Shown here in pieces: positions 45,209 through 53,695 of a stretch of 64,000 bases of DNA (position 1 is the first letter of the stretch; each line of letters opens with the position of its first letter). The notes below the pieces were generated by a model. It was given only the letters and a program-made list of their open reading frames with translations, was not told the origin of the DNA and searched no databases. Origin of the DNA: Ruegeria arenilitoris (GTDB lineage Bacteria > Pseudomonadota > Alphaproteobacteria > Rhodobacterales > Rhodobacteraceae); contig NZ_WPZQ01000003.1 in the NCBI RefSeq assembly GCF_013030265.1, positions 416,610 to 480,609 on the forward strand. Direction: 5' to 3'. A program made the translations under genes and the position numbers.

Positions 45209-46134
45209 GCGGGCTCTCCCGACACCAGATTGACAAAAATTTCCTCAAGGCTTGATTGCCGGGTCTGAACGTCACGCAAAACCAACCCGGCCTGCGCCAC
45301 ATCGTTCAATAATGTGGTGATGCCCGTACGTTCGGCATTGGTGTCATAGGTATAGACCAACATGTCTCCCCGCCCGTTCAGCGACAGGTTATGGGCAGAC
45401 AGGCAATCGGGAATCGCCGAGATGGGTTCATTCAACATGACCTCGATCTGCTTTTTGCCCATCTGAGCCATCAGCTTGTCTTTTTCCTGCACCAGCAGCA
45501 GCTCGCCCTTGTCGATGACACCAACACGGTCGGCAATCGCCTCGGCCTCTTCGATATAGTGCGTGGTCAGAATAATGGTCACACCGCTGGCCTTCAGTTC
45601 GGCGACGATATCCCACATGTCCTTGCGCAGTTCGACGTCAACGCCTGCGGTGGGTTCATCCAGAAACAGCACGCGTGGCTCATGCGACAGTGCTTTGGCG
45701 ATCAGCACCCGGCGCTTCATCCCGCCCGACAGCTCTTTGATCGCGTTCTTGCGCTTGTCCCACAAAGACAGTTTGCGCAGGATTTCCTCGATCCGCGCGC
45801 TGTCATTGCCATATCCGAACAGACCGCGAGAGAACCGAACCGTATTCCAGACCTTTTCAAAAGGCTCCAGTGCGATTTCTTGAGGCACCAGCCCGATCAT
45901 GCGGCGAGCCGCGCGAAACTCTGTCTGGATATCGTGCCCACCAACAGTAACCGAACCCGAGGTTGGCGTGGTGATGCCGCAGATGGTTGAAATCAGGGTT
46001 GTTTTGCCCGCGCCATTCGGTCCGAGCAGAGCCAGGATTTCACCCTCTTCGATATCCAGCGATACGCCTTTCAGCGCTTCGAAACCATCGGCATAGGATT
46101 TGCGAAGGTTCTTGATAGACAGAATTGTCGACAT
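45205..46134 (-). CDS. ABC transporter ATP-binding protein
   Basis: A 309-residue ATPase with Walker [11 protein letters not shown]-loop near [11 protein letters not shown], signature LSGGMKRRV, Walker [13 protein letters not shown] and the H-loop TTHYIEEAE. The C-terminal extension is typical of ABC-2 exporters. GAGGAAAC precedes the ATG at 46134. Operon with the permease that follows. Confidence 0.94.
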   Translation of the reverse strand: MSTILSIKNLRKSYADGFEALKGVSLDIEEGEILALLGPNGAGKTTLISTICGITTPTSGSVTVGGHDIQTEFRAARRMIGLVPQEIALEPFEKVWNTVRFSRGLFGYGNDSARIEEILRKLSLWDKRKNAIKELSGGMKRRVLIAKALSHEPRVLFLDEPTAGVDVELRKDMWDIVAELKASGVTIILTTHYIEEAEAIADRVGVIDKGELLLVQEKDKLMAQMGKKQIEVMLNEPISAIPDCLSAHNLSLNGRGDMLVYTYDTNAERTGITTLLNDVAQAGLVLRDVQTRQSSLEEIFVNLVSGEPA

Positions 46135-46224
46135 GCGTTTCCTCGTTCTGGCGGGGACCCTATCGCGCCGGAACGGGACAGAACAGGCCAAAATCGCACA
46201 TTGCCCTGCGCGTGTGCGCAGGGA

Positions 46225-46749
46225 TCAGTCGCGGCCAGTCAAGCGCCCCAACCAGCCTTTCTTGCCTTCTTCATCAGAGGTCTCTTCACCCTCGGCTGGT
46301 TCTGCAGGCCCCTCGAAATGCTCCTGCAGCTTGATGAAAAACTGATCTGCCATCTTCTTGGCAAACCCGTCGATCAGGCGGCTGCCCAACTGTGCCAGCT
46401 TGCCGCCAACCTTGGCGTCAACGTCATAGGCCAAAACCGTGCCACCGCTTTCGCTGGGGCTGAGCGTCACATTGGCGCTGCCTTTGGCAAAACCCGCAGC
46501 TCCCCCTTTGCCTTCACCGGCAATGGTCAGGCGCTCTCCTTCGACCATGTCCGACATGGTCACTGTGCCTTTGAACGTCGCCTTCACAGGCCCGACCTTC
46601 TGCACGACCGTAGCCTCATAGCCATCCGCAGGATTGCCTGATATTTCCTGCGTGCCGGCAACACAGGCTTTCAACACTTCGGGGTCCAGCAGGGCCGCAT
46701 AAACATCAGTGGGCGGTGCCTGAATTTCTCGGGTGTCGCTCATCTGCAT
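46225..46749 (-). CDS. CoxG-like SRPBCC protein
   Basis: A 174-residue protein of the carbon-monoxide-dehydrogenase subunit G (CoxG) family, START/SRPBCC fold (REIQAPPTDVYAALLDPEVL; VDAKVGGKLAQLGSRLIDGFAKKMADQFF) with an acidic C-terminal tail. CoxG is thought to anchor CO dehydrogenase to the membrane, but coxL/M/S are absent nearby. The ATG at 46749 has AAGGGG seven bases upstream. Confidence 0.85.
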   Translation of the reverse strand: MQMSDTREIQAPPTDVYAALLDPEVLKACVAGTQEISGNPADGYEATVVQKVGPVKATFKGTVTMSDMVEGERLTIAGEGKGGAAGFAKGSANVTLSPSESGGTVLAYDVDAKVGGKLAQLGSRLIDGFAKKMADQFFIKLQEHFEGPAEPAEGEETSDEEGKKGWLGRLTGRD

Positions 46750-46903
46750 TTGAAGGCCCCTTCTATTTATCCGGTGACAGAACACTCAAGACCTATCGCT
46801 GAACCATGTCATCAGGCAACCGAATTGAATTCACCGATAGACTTGAACTCACAATATGGTAGCCCTTCAGCAGGCAAAGGATTTATGCCTGACAAGGATT
46901 ACC

Positions 46904-47884
46904 ATGACCAACGCTCCTCAGAGTAATGCGACAGCTGGCATCGCCTTCATCGTGGCGGGGATGGTGGCCATTTCGGTCAATGACATGCTGATCAAACAGC
47001 TTTCCTCAGGGTATCCCCTGCATCAGATGGTCTTTCTTCGATCCTCCATCGGTATCCTGCTGTCCTTTGCGCTTTTGCAATATGAAGGCGGCGTCAGCCT
47101 GTTGAAGACGCGCCATCCCTGGCTGCATATCGTCCGATGTCTGATGGTTGTGGTTTCGAACATGACGTTCTTCGTCGCCCTGGCGGCGGCACCGCTGGCC
47201 GAAGTCACGGCATTGTTCTTCGCTGCCCCTTTGTTCATCACAGTCCTGTCGATCCCATTTCTGGGCGAAAAGGTTGGCCCCATGCGGATCACCGCCGTTG
47301 TAGCCGGTTTTGCCGGGGTGGTGATCATGCAACGCCCGTGGGAAGGCGGAGAGGCTGAAACCGCAAACAGGATCGTTCTGATGCTGCCGGTTCTGTCGGC
47401 CCTAACCTATGCCGCCAATCAGATCCTGACGCGTAAACTGGGTGCCACAACCAAAGCATCGGCGCTGGCCATCTACATTCAGGGGATGTTCATTCTGGTG
47501 TCTCTTGCGTTCTTCGTGGTCGCCGGTGATGGCCGCTTTGCCGCCGGGGCCAGCGACCCAAGCCTGAACTTTCTGCTTCGCGCATGGACCTGGCCCGCTG
47601 ACGGGGACTGGATTTACATGATTGCCCTTGGCCTGAATTCCGGCGTGGTCGGTTACTGTCTGGCACAAGCCTACCGGATGGCAGACGCGGCCACAGTTGC
47701 TCCGTTTGAATACACCGGCCTGCCCATGGCCATCTTATGGGGATGGTTGATCTGGGGCGAACTGCCCGACCCCATCGTATGGCTGGGCATCCTGCTGATC
47801 ATGGGATCCGGTCTGTTCGTCTTTTTCCGCGAAAAGCAAAAGGCACGTCAGGTCGCACGCGCCGAGGTCAAGGGCCGGTACTGA
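46904..47884 (+). CDS. EamA/DMT family transporter
   Basis: A 326-residue membrane protein with ten hydrophobic segments in two EamA repeats (AEVTALFFAAPLFITVLSIP; ATVAPFEYTGLPMAILWGW). AAGGA is five bases before the ATG at 46904. It is not closely related to the 38555 exporter. It ends overlapping the convergent TAXI gene by 17 bases. Confidence 0.88.
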   Translation: MTNAPQSNATAGIAFIVAGMVAISVNDMLIKQLSSGYPLHQMVFLRSSIGILLSFALLQYEGGVSLLKTRHPWLHIVRCLMVVVSNMTFFVALAAAPLAEVTALFFAAPLFITVLSIPFLGEKVGPMRITAVVAGFAGVVIMQRPWEGGEAETANRIVLMLPVLSALTYAANQILTRKLGATTKASALAIYIQGMFILVSLAFFVVAGDGRFAAGASDPSLNFLLRAWTWPADGDWIYMIALGLNSGVVGYCLAQAYRMADAATVAPFEYTGLPMAILWGWLIWGELPDPIVWLGILLIMGSGLFVFFREKQKARQVARAEVKGRY

Positions 47885-49160
47885 CCGGCTCTCCACCAGC
47901 GGCAAGCCTCTGCATCTCTGAAATCCGTTTCTGAACCAGTTCCAGATGCAGGCGGGCATCATACTGTCCCTGCCGATAGGCTGCGGGCAAGCGCAGCCCG
48001 GCCAGCCGCTCATCCAGTTCGTTCAGATGGGTTTGCATATCACGCAGCTCTTCCGGGCTTGGATGATTGCCCAGCTCCTCCTCAATCTGTCGGATTTCCG
48101 GGTAGTGCTGCCAGACACGCCAGCGCATGATGTAGGCGTATGCCAATGGCAAAAGCCGAAACAGCGGAACGACAATAAAGAAAAATGGCAGAAAGAGCAG
48201 AAGCACACGGTTGATTTGTGCAGCGACCCAGTAGGGTAGCCAATTGTGCCAGGTAGACGGGCCGTCCAGGATCAGCTGACGGGCCGTATTGTTCACCGTC
48301 AGACCCGTACCTTCGATACTCGGAAACTCACCCGAGTTGGTTATGATCCCCTGCTGATGATAAAGCTCGATCGCCGCCATAGTCAGACGATTGACCAAGG
48401 CGGGGTGCAGATCAGGGCGCACAACCAGCCGCGCCTCAAGCGCGATCAGATCAACCGGCCTAGGCGGATGTACAGGCTCAAGCGACATGCCCCCTGTTGG
48501 CACTGTTACCACCGTGGCATGCGACAGCCGACGCGAGATTGCCTGGACATGATCCAGTTCCAGCACACGCAGATCCGGCTCGTGATAGGCATCCTGCAAA
48601 TAGGGTGCCTCAATCGGCGCGACATACACCGCGATATCCAATTCCCCGTTCAACAAGGCACTCACGGCCTCCCCATAGGGAATGGACAGATGCGTGTTGT
48701 CGGACAACGACAATCCAACCGCGCGTTCGAATTCTCGGAATGTGGCTGCAGTGCCTGATCCCTCTGCCCCGCTGTTGATCCGCAGGCCCCGCCAGAGAGC
48801 CGGGTTTCCGGGGATCACAGCGTCATTGCGCACCAGAAAGATAACGGGCTCATAGAACATCGCGCCCAGCGCCTCGGCACTGTTTTTGTCCACCTGAATA
48901 CCGCCCTGCAGAAAAGCGGCATCAACCTGCCCCTCTTCCAGAAGCTGCGCATTTTCAACCGAACCGGCAGTCTTGATAATCTCGACCTGAATGCCATCCC
49001 GCGCCAGAATATCGGCATAATCTTCCGCTTCTTCGACATAGGCCCCACCAGCCGGGCCAGAAGCCAGCCGCACGGTACCCGGCGGGTGCAGTTGCACCAC
49101 AATAGCCGTCAGGATCGCCAACACCATGGCGACACAAATCATAATCCAGAGGCGCATCAT
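47868..49160 (-). CDS. TAXI family TRAP solute-binding protein with membrane anchor
   Basis: A 430-residue protein with an N-terminal membrane or signal segment (MRLWIMICVAMVLAILTAIVV), a TAXI solute-binding domain (LASGPAGGAYVEEAEDYADIL; DAAFLQGGIQV), then two C-terminal hydrophobic stretches and a charged helical tail with coiled-coil character. The C-terminal anchor is longer than in a soluble binding protein. No TAXI-type permease lies nearby, so the partner is elsewhere or it has another role. Confidence 0.85.
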   Translation of the reverse strand: MMRLWIMICVAMVLAILTAIVVQLHPPGTVRLASGPAGGAYVEEAEDYADILARDGIQVEIIKTAGSVENAQLLEEGQVDAAFLQGGIQVDKNSAEALGAMFYEPVIFLVRNDAVIPGNPALWRGLRINSGAEGSGTAATFREFERAVGLSLSDNTHLSIPYGEAVSALLNGELDIAVYVAPIEAPYLQDAYHEPDLRVLELDHVQAISRRLSHATVVTVPTGGMSLEPVHPPRPVDLIALEARLVVRPDLHPALVNRLTMAAIELYHQQGIITNSGEFPSIEGTGLTVNNTARQLILDGPSTWHNWLPYWVAAQINRVLLLFLPFFFIVVPLFRLLPLAYAYIMRWRVWQHYPEIRQIEEELGNHPSPEELRDMQTHLNELDERLAGLRLPAAYRQGQYDARLHLELVQKRISEMQRLAAGGEPVSTGP

Positions 49161-49220
49161 CCCCTCGCTCGTCCATCCCGCCTGTGACGCTAAGGCCCGG
49201 GCGCGGTTGTGACAAGCGGT

Positions 49221-50081
49221 CTATCGGTTGCGTTTCGGTAATTCCTCGTTCGCGGTCCAGTCCCATGTGCCTTCGTCCCGCTCGGCCACAGCTTGCCGCC
49301 AGCCGACCTCTTCGGACCGTTTCTTGAAATTGATCCCTTCCGGCGAATGCCTTGTGATGCCGTCAAAAATCGTGGCGAGCCGCTGGGTTTGCAGCATTCC
49401 TGTCTGCTCGATTGCCTGATTGATGACCATCTTCTGCATTGCCAGCTGATTGATCGGAACCGTCGCCATCCGGGCTGCCATTTCCTCGACCACATCATCC
49501 AATTGGTCAGCGGGCACAGCCTTCAGCACCAGCCCCATATCTGCAGCTTCGCGACCGGTGATCTTGTCACCTGTAAATAGCATCCGTTTGGCCTTTTCTG
49601 CGCCCAACCGATAAACCCACATGGCGGTGGTCGGACATCCCCAGACCCTTGCTGGCATGTATCCGATCTGCGCGTCCTCGGACATGATGGTCAGATCAGC
49701 GCAAAGGGCGATATCAGACCCCCCTGCTACGGCAAACCCGTGCACCTTGCAGATCACTGGCTTCATCGCCCGCCAAAGCGACATGAAATGCTGCGTATTT
49801 CGCCACATAAAGCTGTAATCCTTGATCGGATCCCACGGCATGGGCTGCGTTACCTCACCCGAGCCGTTGCCTTCAGCATAAAAGGTCAGGTCATATCCGG
49901 CACAAAAGGCCGGGCCATTGCCTGACAGGACCATCACATGGATATCCGGGTCGGAGTCGGCGCGCGCCACCGCTTCGGCAAGTTGAACCGGCAACTCGTC
50001 ATTGATCGCATTCATCACTTCGGGCCGATTGAGCGCGATCCGCGCAATGCGCCCGTCCTTTTCGTATGACACTACCGACAT
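49221..50081 (-). CDS. Enoyl-CoA hydratase/isomerase family protein (crotonase)
   Basis: A 286-residue crotonase-fold enzyme with the oxyanion segments GPAFCAGYDL and HGFAVAGGSDIALCADLTI. The C-terminal region (RSEEVGWRQAVAERDEG) is longer than in basic hydratases. The classic second catalytic Glu is uncertain, so isomerase or hydrolase activity is possible. Divergent from a CoA-transferase family gene, suggesting a shared acyl-CoA pathway. Confidence 0.88.
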   Translation of the reverse strand: MSVVSYEKDGRIARIALNRPEVMNAINDELPVQLAEAVARADSDPDIHVMVLSGNGPAFCAGYDLTFYAEGNGSGEVTQPMPWDPIKDYSFMWRNTQHFMSLWRAMKPVICKVHGFAVAGGSDIALCADLTIMSEDAQIGYMPARVWGCPTTAMWVYRLGAEKAKRMLFTGDKITGREAADMGLVLKAVPADQLDDVVEEMAARMATVPINQLAMQKMVINQAIEQTGMLQTQRLATIFDGITRHSPEGINFKKRSEEVGWRQAVAERDEGTWDWTANEELPKRNR

Positions 50082-50221
50082 CTGATCCTCCTCTGGTCAG
50101 GCCCAGCAAACCACCCGCGCGTGTACGCACCTAGCAATTCCGGGAACGACGTCACGTCGCAGGCGGTTGCTCTTGCATTCCCACCGCTGCGCCGGAACCT
50201 TTGCCGAAAGGGAGAAATTGA

Positions 50222-51325
50222 ATGCTGAACGGAATTCGCGTCGTCGAGATCGAAGGGCTGGGTCCGGGCCCATTCGCAGCCATGTTGTTGGCTGATCTGG
50301 GCGCCGATGTCATCACCATCCACCGCAAGGGCGGCACTGTCACTCCTGGCATGCCAGAACGCTCCTTGCTTGATCGCGGCAAACGGTCCATCGCTCTCGA
50401 CCTAAAGGACACAAGTGATCTGGAAACAGCTAAAGCGCTGATCGCTTCGGCAGATGCACTGATCGAGGGCTTTCGCCCCGGGGTGATGGAAAAACTGGGC
50501 CTTGGACCTGATGTCTGCCTCAGCACCAATCCTAAGCTGGTCTATGGCCGCATGACAGGTTGGGGGCAGGACAGCCCTTTATCTGACACCTCCGGACATG
50601 ACCTGAACTATATCGCGATGTCCGGGGCGCTCTGGTATGCATCTGCACCCGACCAGCCGCCTCAGACCCCAGCGACACTGGTCGGGGATATTGGCGGAGG
50701 CGCCATGTATCTTGTCACCGGCATTCTGGCGGGCCTGCTGATCGCGCAGAAAACCGGTCAGGGAACGGTTGTCGACGCCGCGATTTACGACGGCTCAGCC
50801 CATATGATGAATCTGTTGATGAGCTTGCGCCAGACCGGCAATCTGTCTGAGGCCCGAGGGCAGAGCCTGCTGGATGGACCACATTGGAGCCGCGCCTATA
50901 GCTGCGCTGATGGTGGCTTCGTGACTGTCCAGTGCCTTGAGCCGAAGTTCTATGCAAAGTTTCTGCAGTTAATGGGATTGAGCGACGACGCAGAGTTTCA
51001 GCAACAATATGATCCCAAACTCTGGCCCTTGCTGACCGATCGACTTGCTACCCTTTTTGCAAGCCAACCACGCGACCACTGGGCGGATTTGTTCCAGGGC
51101 ACCGATGCCTGCGTCGCCCCGGTTCTCAGCCCGATGGAGGCGCGCGATCATCAGATGAACGCCGCACGCGATACTTGGCAGGAAATAGATGGAACGCTGC
51201 AAGCGGCAGCAGCGCCCCGGTTTTCAACGGCCAATTGGACCGCAAAACCCAGCCCAGCACGAGGTGAACACAGCGAAGATATCTTGGCTGAACTCAGTTC
51301 CGGGCAAAAACCTCAGGCCCGCTGA
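50222..51325 (+). CDS. CaiB/BaiF CoA-transferase family protein (alpha-methylacyl-CoA racemase-like)
   Basis: A 367-residue class-III CoA-transferase fold protein. VEIEGLGPGPFAAMLLADLGAD at the N-terminus, LKDTSD and HDLNYIAMSGAL near residue 122 resemble alpha-methylacyl-CoA racemase (AMACR), where His and Asp of this region act as bases. GGAG precedes the ATG. It may act with the divergent crotonase in branched-chain acyl-CoA metabolism (inference). Confidence 0.85.
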   Translation: MLNGIRVVEIEGLGPGPFAAMLLADLGADVITIHRKGGTVTPGMPERSLLDRGKRSIALDLKDTSDLETAKALIASADALIEGFRPGVMEKLGLGPDVCLSTNPKLVYGRMTGWGQDSPLSDTSGHDLNYIAMSGALWYASAPDQPPQTPATLVGDIGGGAMYLVTGILAGLLIAQKTGQGTVVDAAIYDGSAHMMNLLMSLRQTGNLSEARGQSLLDGPHWSRAYSCADGGFVTVQCLEPKFYAKFLQLMGLSDDAEFQQQYDPKLWPLLTDRLATLFASQPRDHWADLFQGTDACVAPVLSPMEARDHQMNAARDTWQEIDGTLQAAAAPRFSTANWTAKPSPARGEHSEDILAELSSGQKPQAR

Positions 51326-51358
51326 GAAACCAATTGAACCGGACAGGTTGCGCGCCGC

Positions 51359-52393
51359 TCAGCGGCTGCGCACCGTATCGATCATCAGTTGAACATTTTC
51401 CGGATCTGCGTCCGGAGTGATGCCGTGCCCAAGGTTGAAAATGTGCGGTCCCTTGGAAAAAGCCTCGACAATATGCCGGGTCTCATCAATCAGCGCCTGT
51501 CCGCCCGTCACCATGTGTTTCGAGGCCAGATTACCCTGAACACAACCGTCGACCTGAACATGAGCAGCGCCCCATTCCGGCGAGACTGAGTTGTCCAGTG
51601 CCACACAATCAACCCCTGTCGCTTTTGCAAAGCCGACATAGCCATCACCGGCCTCGCGCGGGAATCCGATCACCGGGATATCGGGATGACGTGCCTTGAT
51701 GGCCTGCGTGATGATCCGGCACGGCTCAACAGCATATTTACGGAAGTCGTCACCCTTCAACGATCCGGCCCAGCTGTCGAAAATCTTGACCACTTCGGCA
51801 CCGGCTTCGATCTGCATCGACAGGTACTCAATCGTCGCAGCGGTGATGCGATCCAGCAATGCTTCGAACAATGCTGTGTTTTCTTCGCGCAACGCATGTG
51901 CCGGCCCCTGATCTGGGGTTCCGCGTCCGGCGATCATGTAGGTCGCAACCGTCCAGGGCGCCCCGGCAAATCCGATCAGCGTTGTCTCAGACGGCAGTTC
52001 CCGGGACAGAATACGCACTGTCTCGTAAACAGGGGACAGGGTTTCGTGAATCGCATCCACCGGTTTCAGGGCGTCAAAATCCGACTGCTGCGTGATCGTG
52101 GACAGGCGCGGGCCTTCACCCGTGACAAACCACAAATCCGCGCCCAGCGCCTGTGGCACCAGCAGAATGTCCGCGAAGAGGATCGCCGCATCAAACCCAT
52201 AGCGACGAATAGGCTGCAGAGTAACTTCTGCGGCCAGCTCGGGATTATAGCAGAGCGAAAGAAAATCCCCCGCCTGCGCGCGGGTTGCACGATATTCCGG
52301 CAGATACCGCCCGGCCTGACGCATCATCCAGATCGGAGGTACATCCTGCACCTCACCCGCCAATGCACGCAGCAGTTTCTTTGTCTCGGCCAT
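51359..52393 (-). CDS. hemE: Uroporphyrinogen decarboxylase
   Basis: Converts uroporphyrinogen III to coproporphyrinogen III. The 344-residue protein has [17 protein letters not shown], the [14 protein letters not shown] block, and [11 protein letters not shown]. The start at 52393 ([11 protein letters not shown]) is chosen over an upstream open frame. Divergent from hemC with 107 bases between starts, so heme genes may share control. Confidence 0.97.
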   Translation of the reverse strand: MAETKKLLRALAGEVQDVPPIWMMRQAGRYLPEYRATRAQAGDFLSLCYNPELAAEVTLQPIRRYGFDAAILFADILLVPQALGADLWFVTGEGPRLSTITQQSDFDALKPVDAIHETLSPVYETVRILSRELPSETTLIGFAGAPWTVATYMIAGRGTPDQGPAHALREENTALFEALLDRITAATIEYLSMQIEAGAEVVKIFDSWAGSLKGDDFRKYAVEPCRIITQAIKARHPDIPVIGFPREAGDGYVGFAKATGVDCVALDNSVSPEWGAAHVQVDGCVQGNLASKHMVTGGQALIDETRHIVEAFSKGPHIFNLGHGITPDADPENVQLMIDTVRSR

Positions 52394-52500
52394 GTTCGTC
52401 CCCAATCGTCCGGTTTGGCGCAACGGGTCAGCCTTCGGCGGCAATTTGTCAAGCTCTGCCCCCATTGTCAGGGCAATGTGACGCGACTAAAGCTGAGCGC

Positions 52501-53457
52501 ATGACACTGAACCTGCCCACACCCGCATCGCCCTTGAGGATTGGTACACGAGGATCCCCTCTGGCTTTGGCACAAGCCTATGAAACCCGGCAACGTCTGT
52601 CAGATGCCTTTGATCTGCCGCAGGACGCGTTTGAGATCGTGGTGATCAAGACAACCGGCGACAATCGCGCCATGATTGATGCGGACCGCCCGTTGAAAGA
52701 GATCGGGAACAAGGGGCTGTTCACCAAGGAAATCGAAGAGGCAATGCTGAGCAGCGATATCGATATCGCTGTACATTCGACCAAGGACATGCCGGTCGAA
52801 CAACCCGAGGGGTTGGTTCTGGACACGTTCCTGCCGCGCGAAGACGTTCGTGATGCGTTTATCTCTCCCAAACTGAACGCGATTCAGGATTTGCCCGAAG
52901 GAGCCGTCGTGGGCACCTCATCCCTTCGCCGTCGGGCTCAGTTGTTGCACCGTAGACCTGACCTGCAGGTTGTTGAATTTCGGGGCAACGTGCAGACACG
53001 GCTGAAAAAGCTGGCTGACGGCGTTGCAGAGTGCACGTTTCTGGCCATGGCGGGCATACGCCGCCTGCAGATGGACGAGGTTCCCGCAACAGCAATATCG
53101 CCCGATGACATGCTGCCTGCAATTGCACAGGGCGCCATCGGGATTGAAAGGCGCAGCACAGACAGCCGCGCGGCGGAAATGCTCGAAGCGATTCATCACA
53201 CGGAAACAGCGCAGCGACTGGCGGCAGAGCGCGCCTTACTCGCCGCACTGGACGGATCCTGCGAGACACCAATTGCCGGTCTGGCAGAGATCGAGAACGG
53301 ACGCCTGCGTCTACGTGGCGAAGTGCTGCGACCCAACGGTGCGGACGCCATTGCCGCAGACCAGATCAGCGCAATTGAGGATGGTCCGGAAATGGCTCGC
53401 GAGATGGCTCAGAATCTGTTGCAGCAAGCCGGTGAAGGTTTTTTTGACTGGCGTTAA
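52501..53457 (+). CDS. hemC: Porphobilinogen deaminase (hydroxymethylbilane synthase)
   Basis: Joins four porphobilinogens to hydroxymethylbilane. The 318-residue protein has RIGTRGSPLALAQA, VHSTKDMP, VGTSSLRRRAQLLHRRPDL and the cofactor cysteine motif LDGSCETPIAGLA. The ATG at 52501 begins the conserved N-terminus; an open frame upstream lies antisense to hemE. An AT-rich palindrome covers its stop codon. Confidence 0.97.
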   Translation: MTLNLPTPASPLRIGTRGSPLALAQAYETRQRLSDAFDLPQDAFEIVVIKTTGDNRAMIDADRPLKEIGNKGLFTKEIEEAMLSSDIDIAVHSTKDMPVEQPEGLVLDTFLPREDVRDAFISPKLNAIQDLPEGAVVGTSSLRRRAQLLHRRPDLQVVEFRGNVQTRLKKLADGVAECTFLAMAGIRRLQMDEVPATAISPDDMLPAIAQGAIGIERRSTDSRAAEMLEAIHHTETAQRLAAERALLAALDGSCETPIAGLAEIENGRLRLRGEVLRPNGADAIAADQISAIEDGPEMAREMAQNLLQQAGEGFFDWR

Positions 53458-53475
53458 ATAAAAAAATTTATTTAA
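53454..53475. repeat. AT-rich palindrome at the hemC stop
   Basis: TTAAATAAA and TTTATTTAA (53454-53462 and 53467-53475) are perfect inverted 9-mers around an A4 loop. They start with the hemC stop codon and could affect mRNA end formation. Confidence 0.55.
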
Positions 53476-53628
53476 TGTGAACTGCTTCACTGTCGTGCGT
53501 CTCGCAATGGTGCATTAAGGTTTCATCAGATCGGAAACAGAGACAGTCTCGAATATATCGAAAAGTTTAGGTTGTTTTGTTTTAGATGGTATTCGAGGGG
53601 GCGAGGCTGAACTCCCATCCGATCTAGG

Positions 53629-53661
53629 CGAGCCGCTGCTTATATTAGAAGCAGCGGCTCG
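53629..53661. terminator. Strong hairpin between hemC and the cyclase gene
   Basis: A perfect 13-bp stem (53629-53641 with 53649-53661), a 7-base loop and GTTTCATTT on the plus strand. It lies about 170 bases after hemC, so it may end a long hemC tail or a separate small RNA. Confidence 0.8.
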
Positions 53662-53695
53662 TTTCATTTAGCCGTCTTGTTCAGACCTTCACGCC

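Noticed and set aside
51359..53457. Origin next to hemE as in Caulobacter
   Set aside because: The 107-base hemE-hemC spacer holds no DnaA or CtrA-type sites that I can see.
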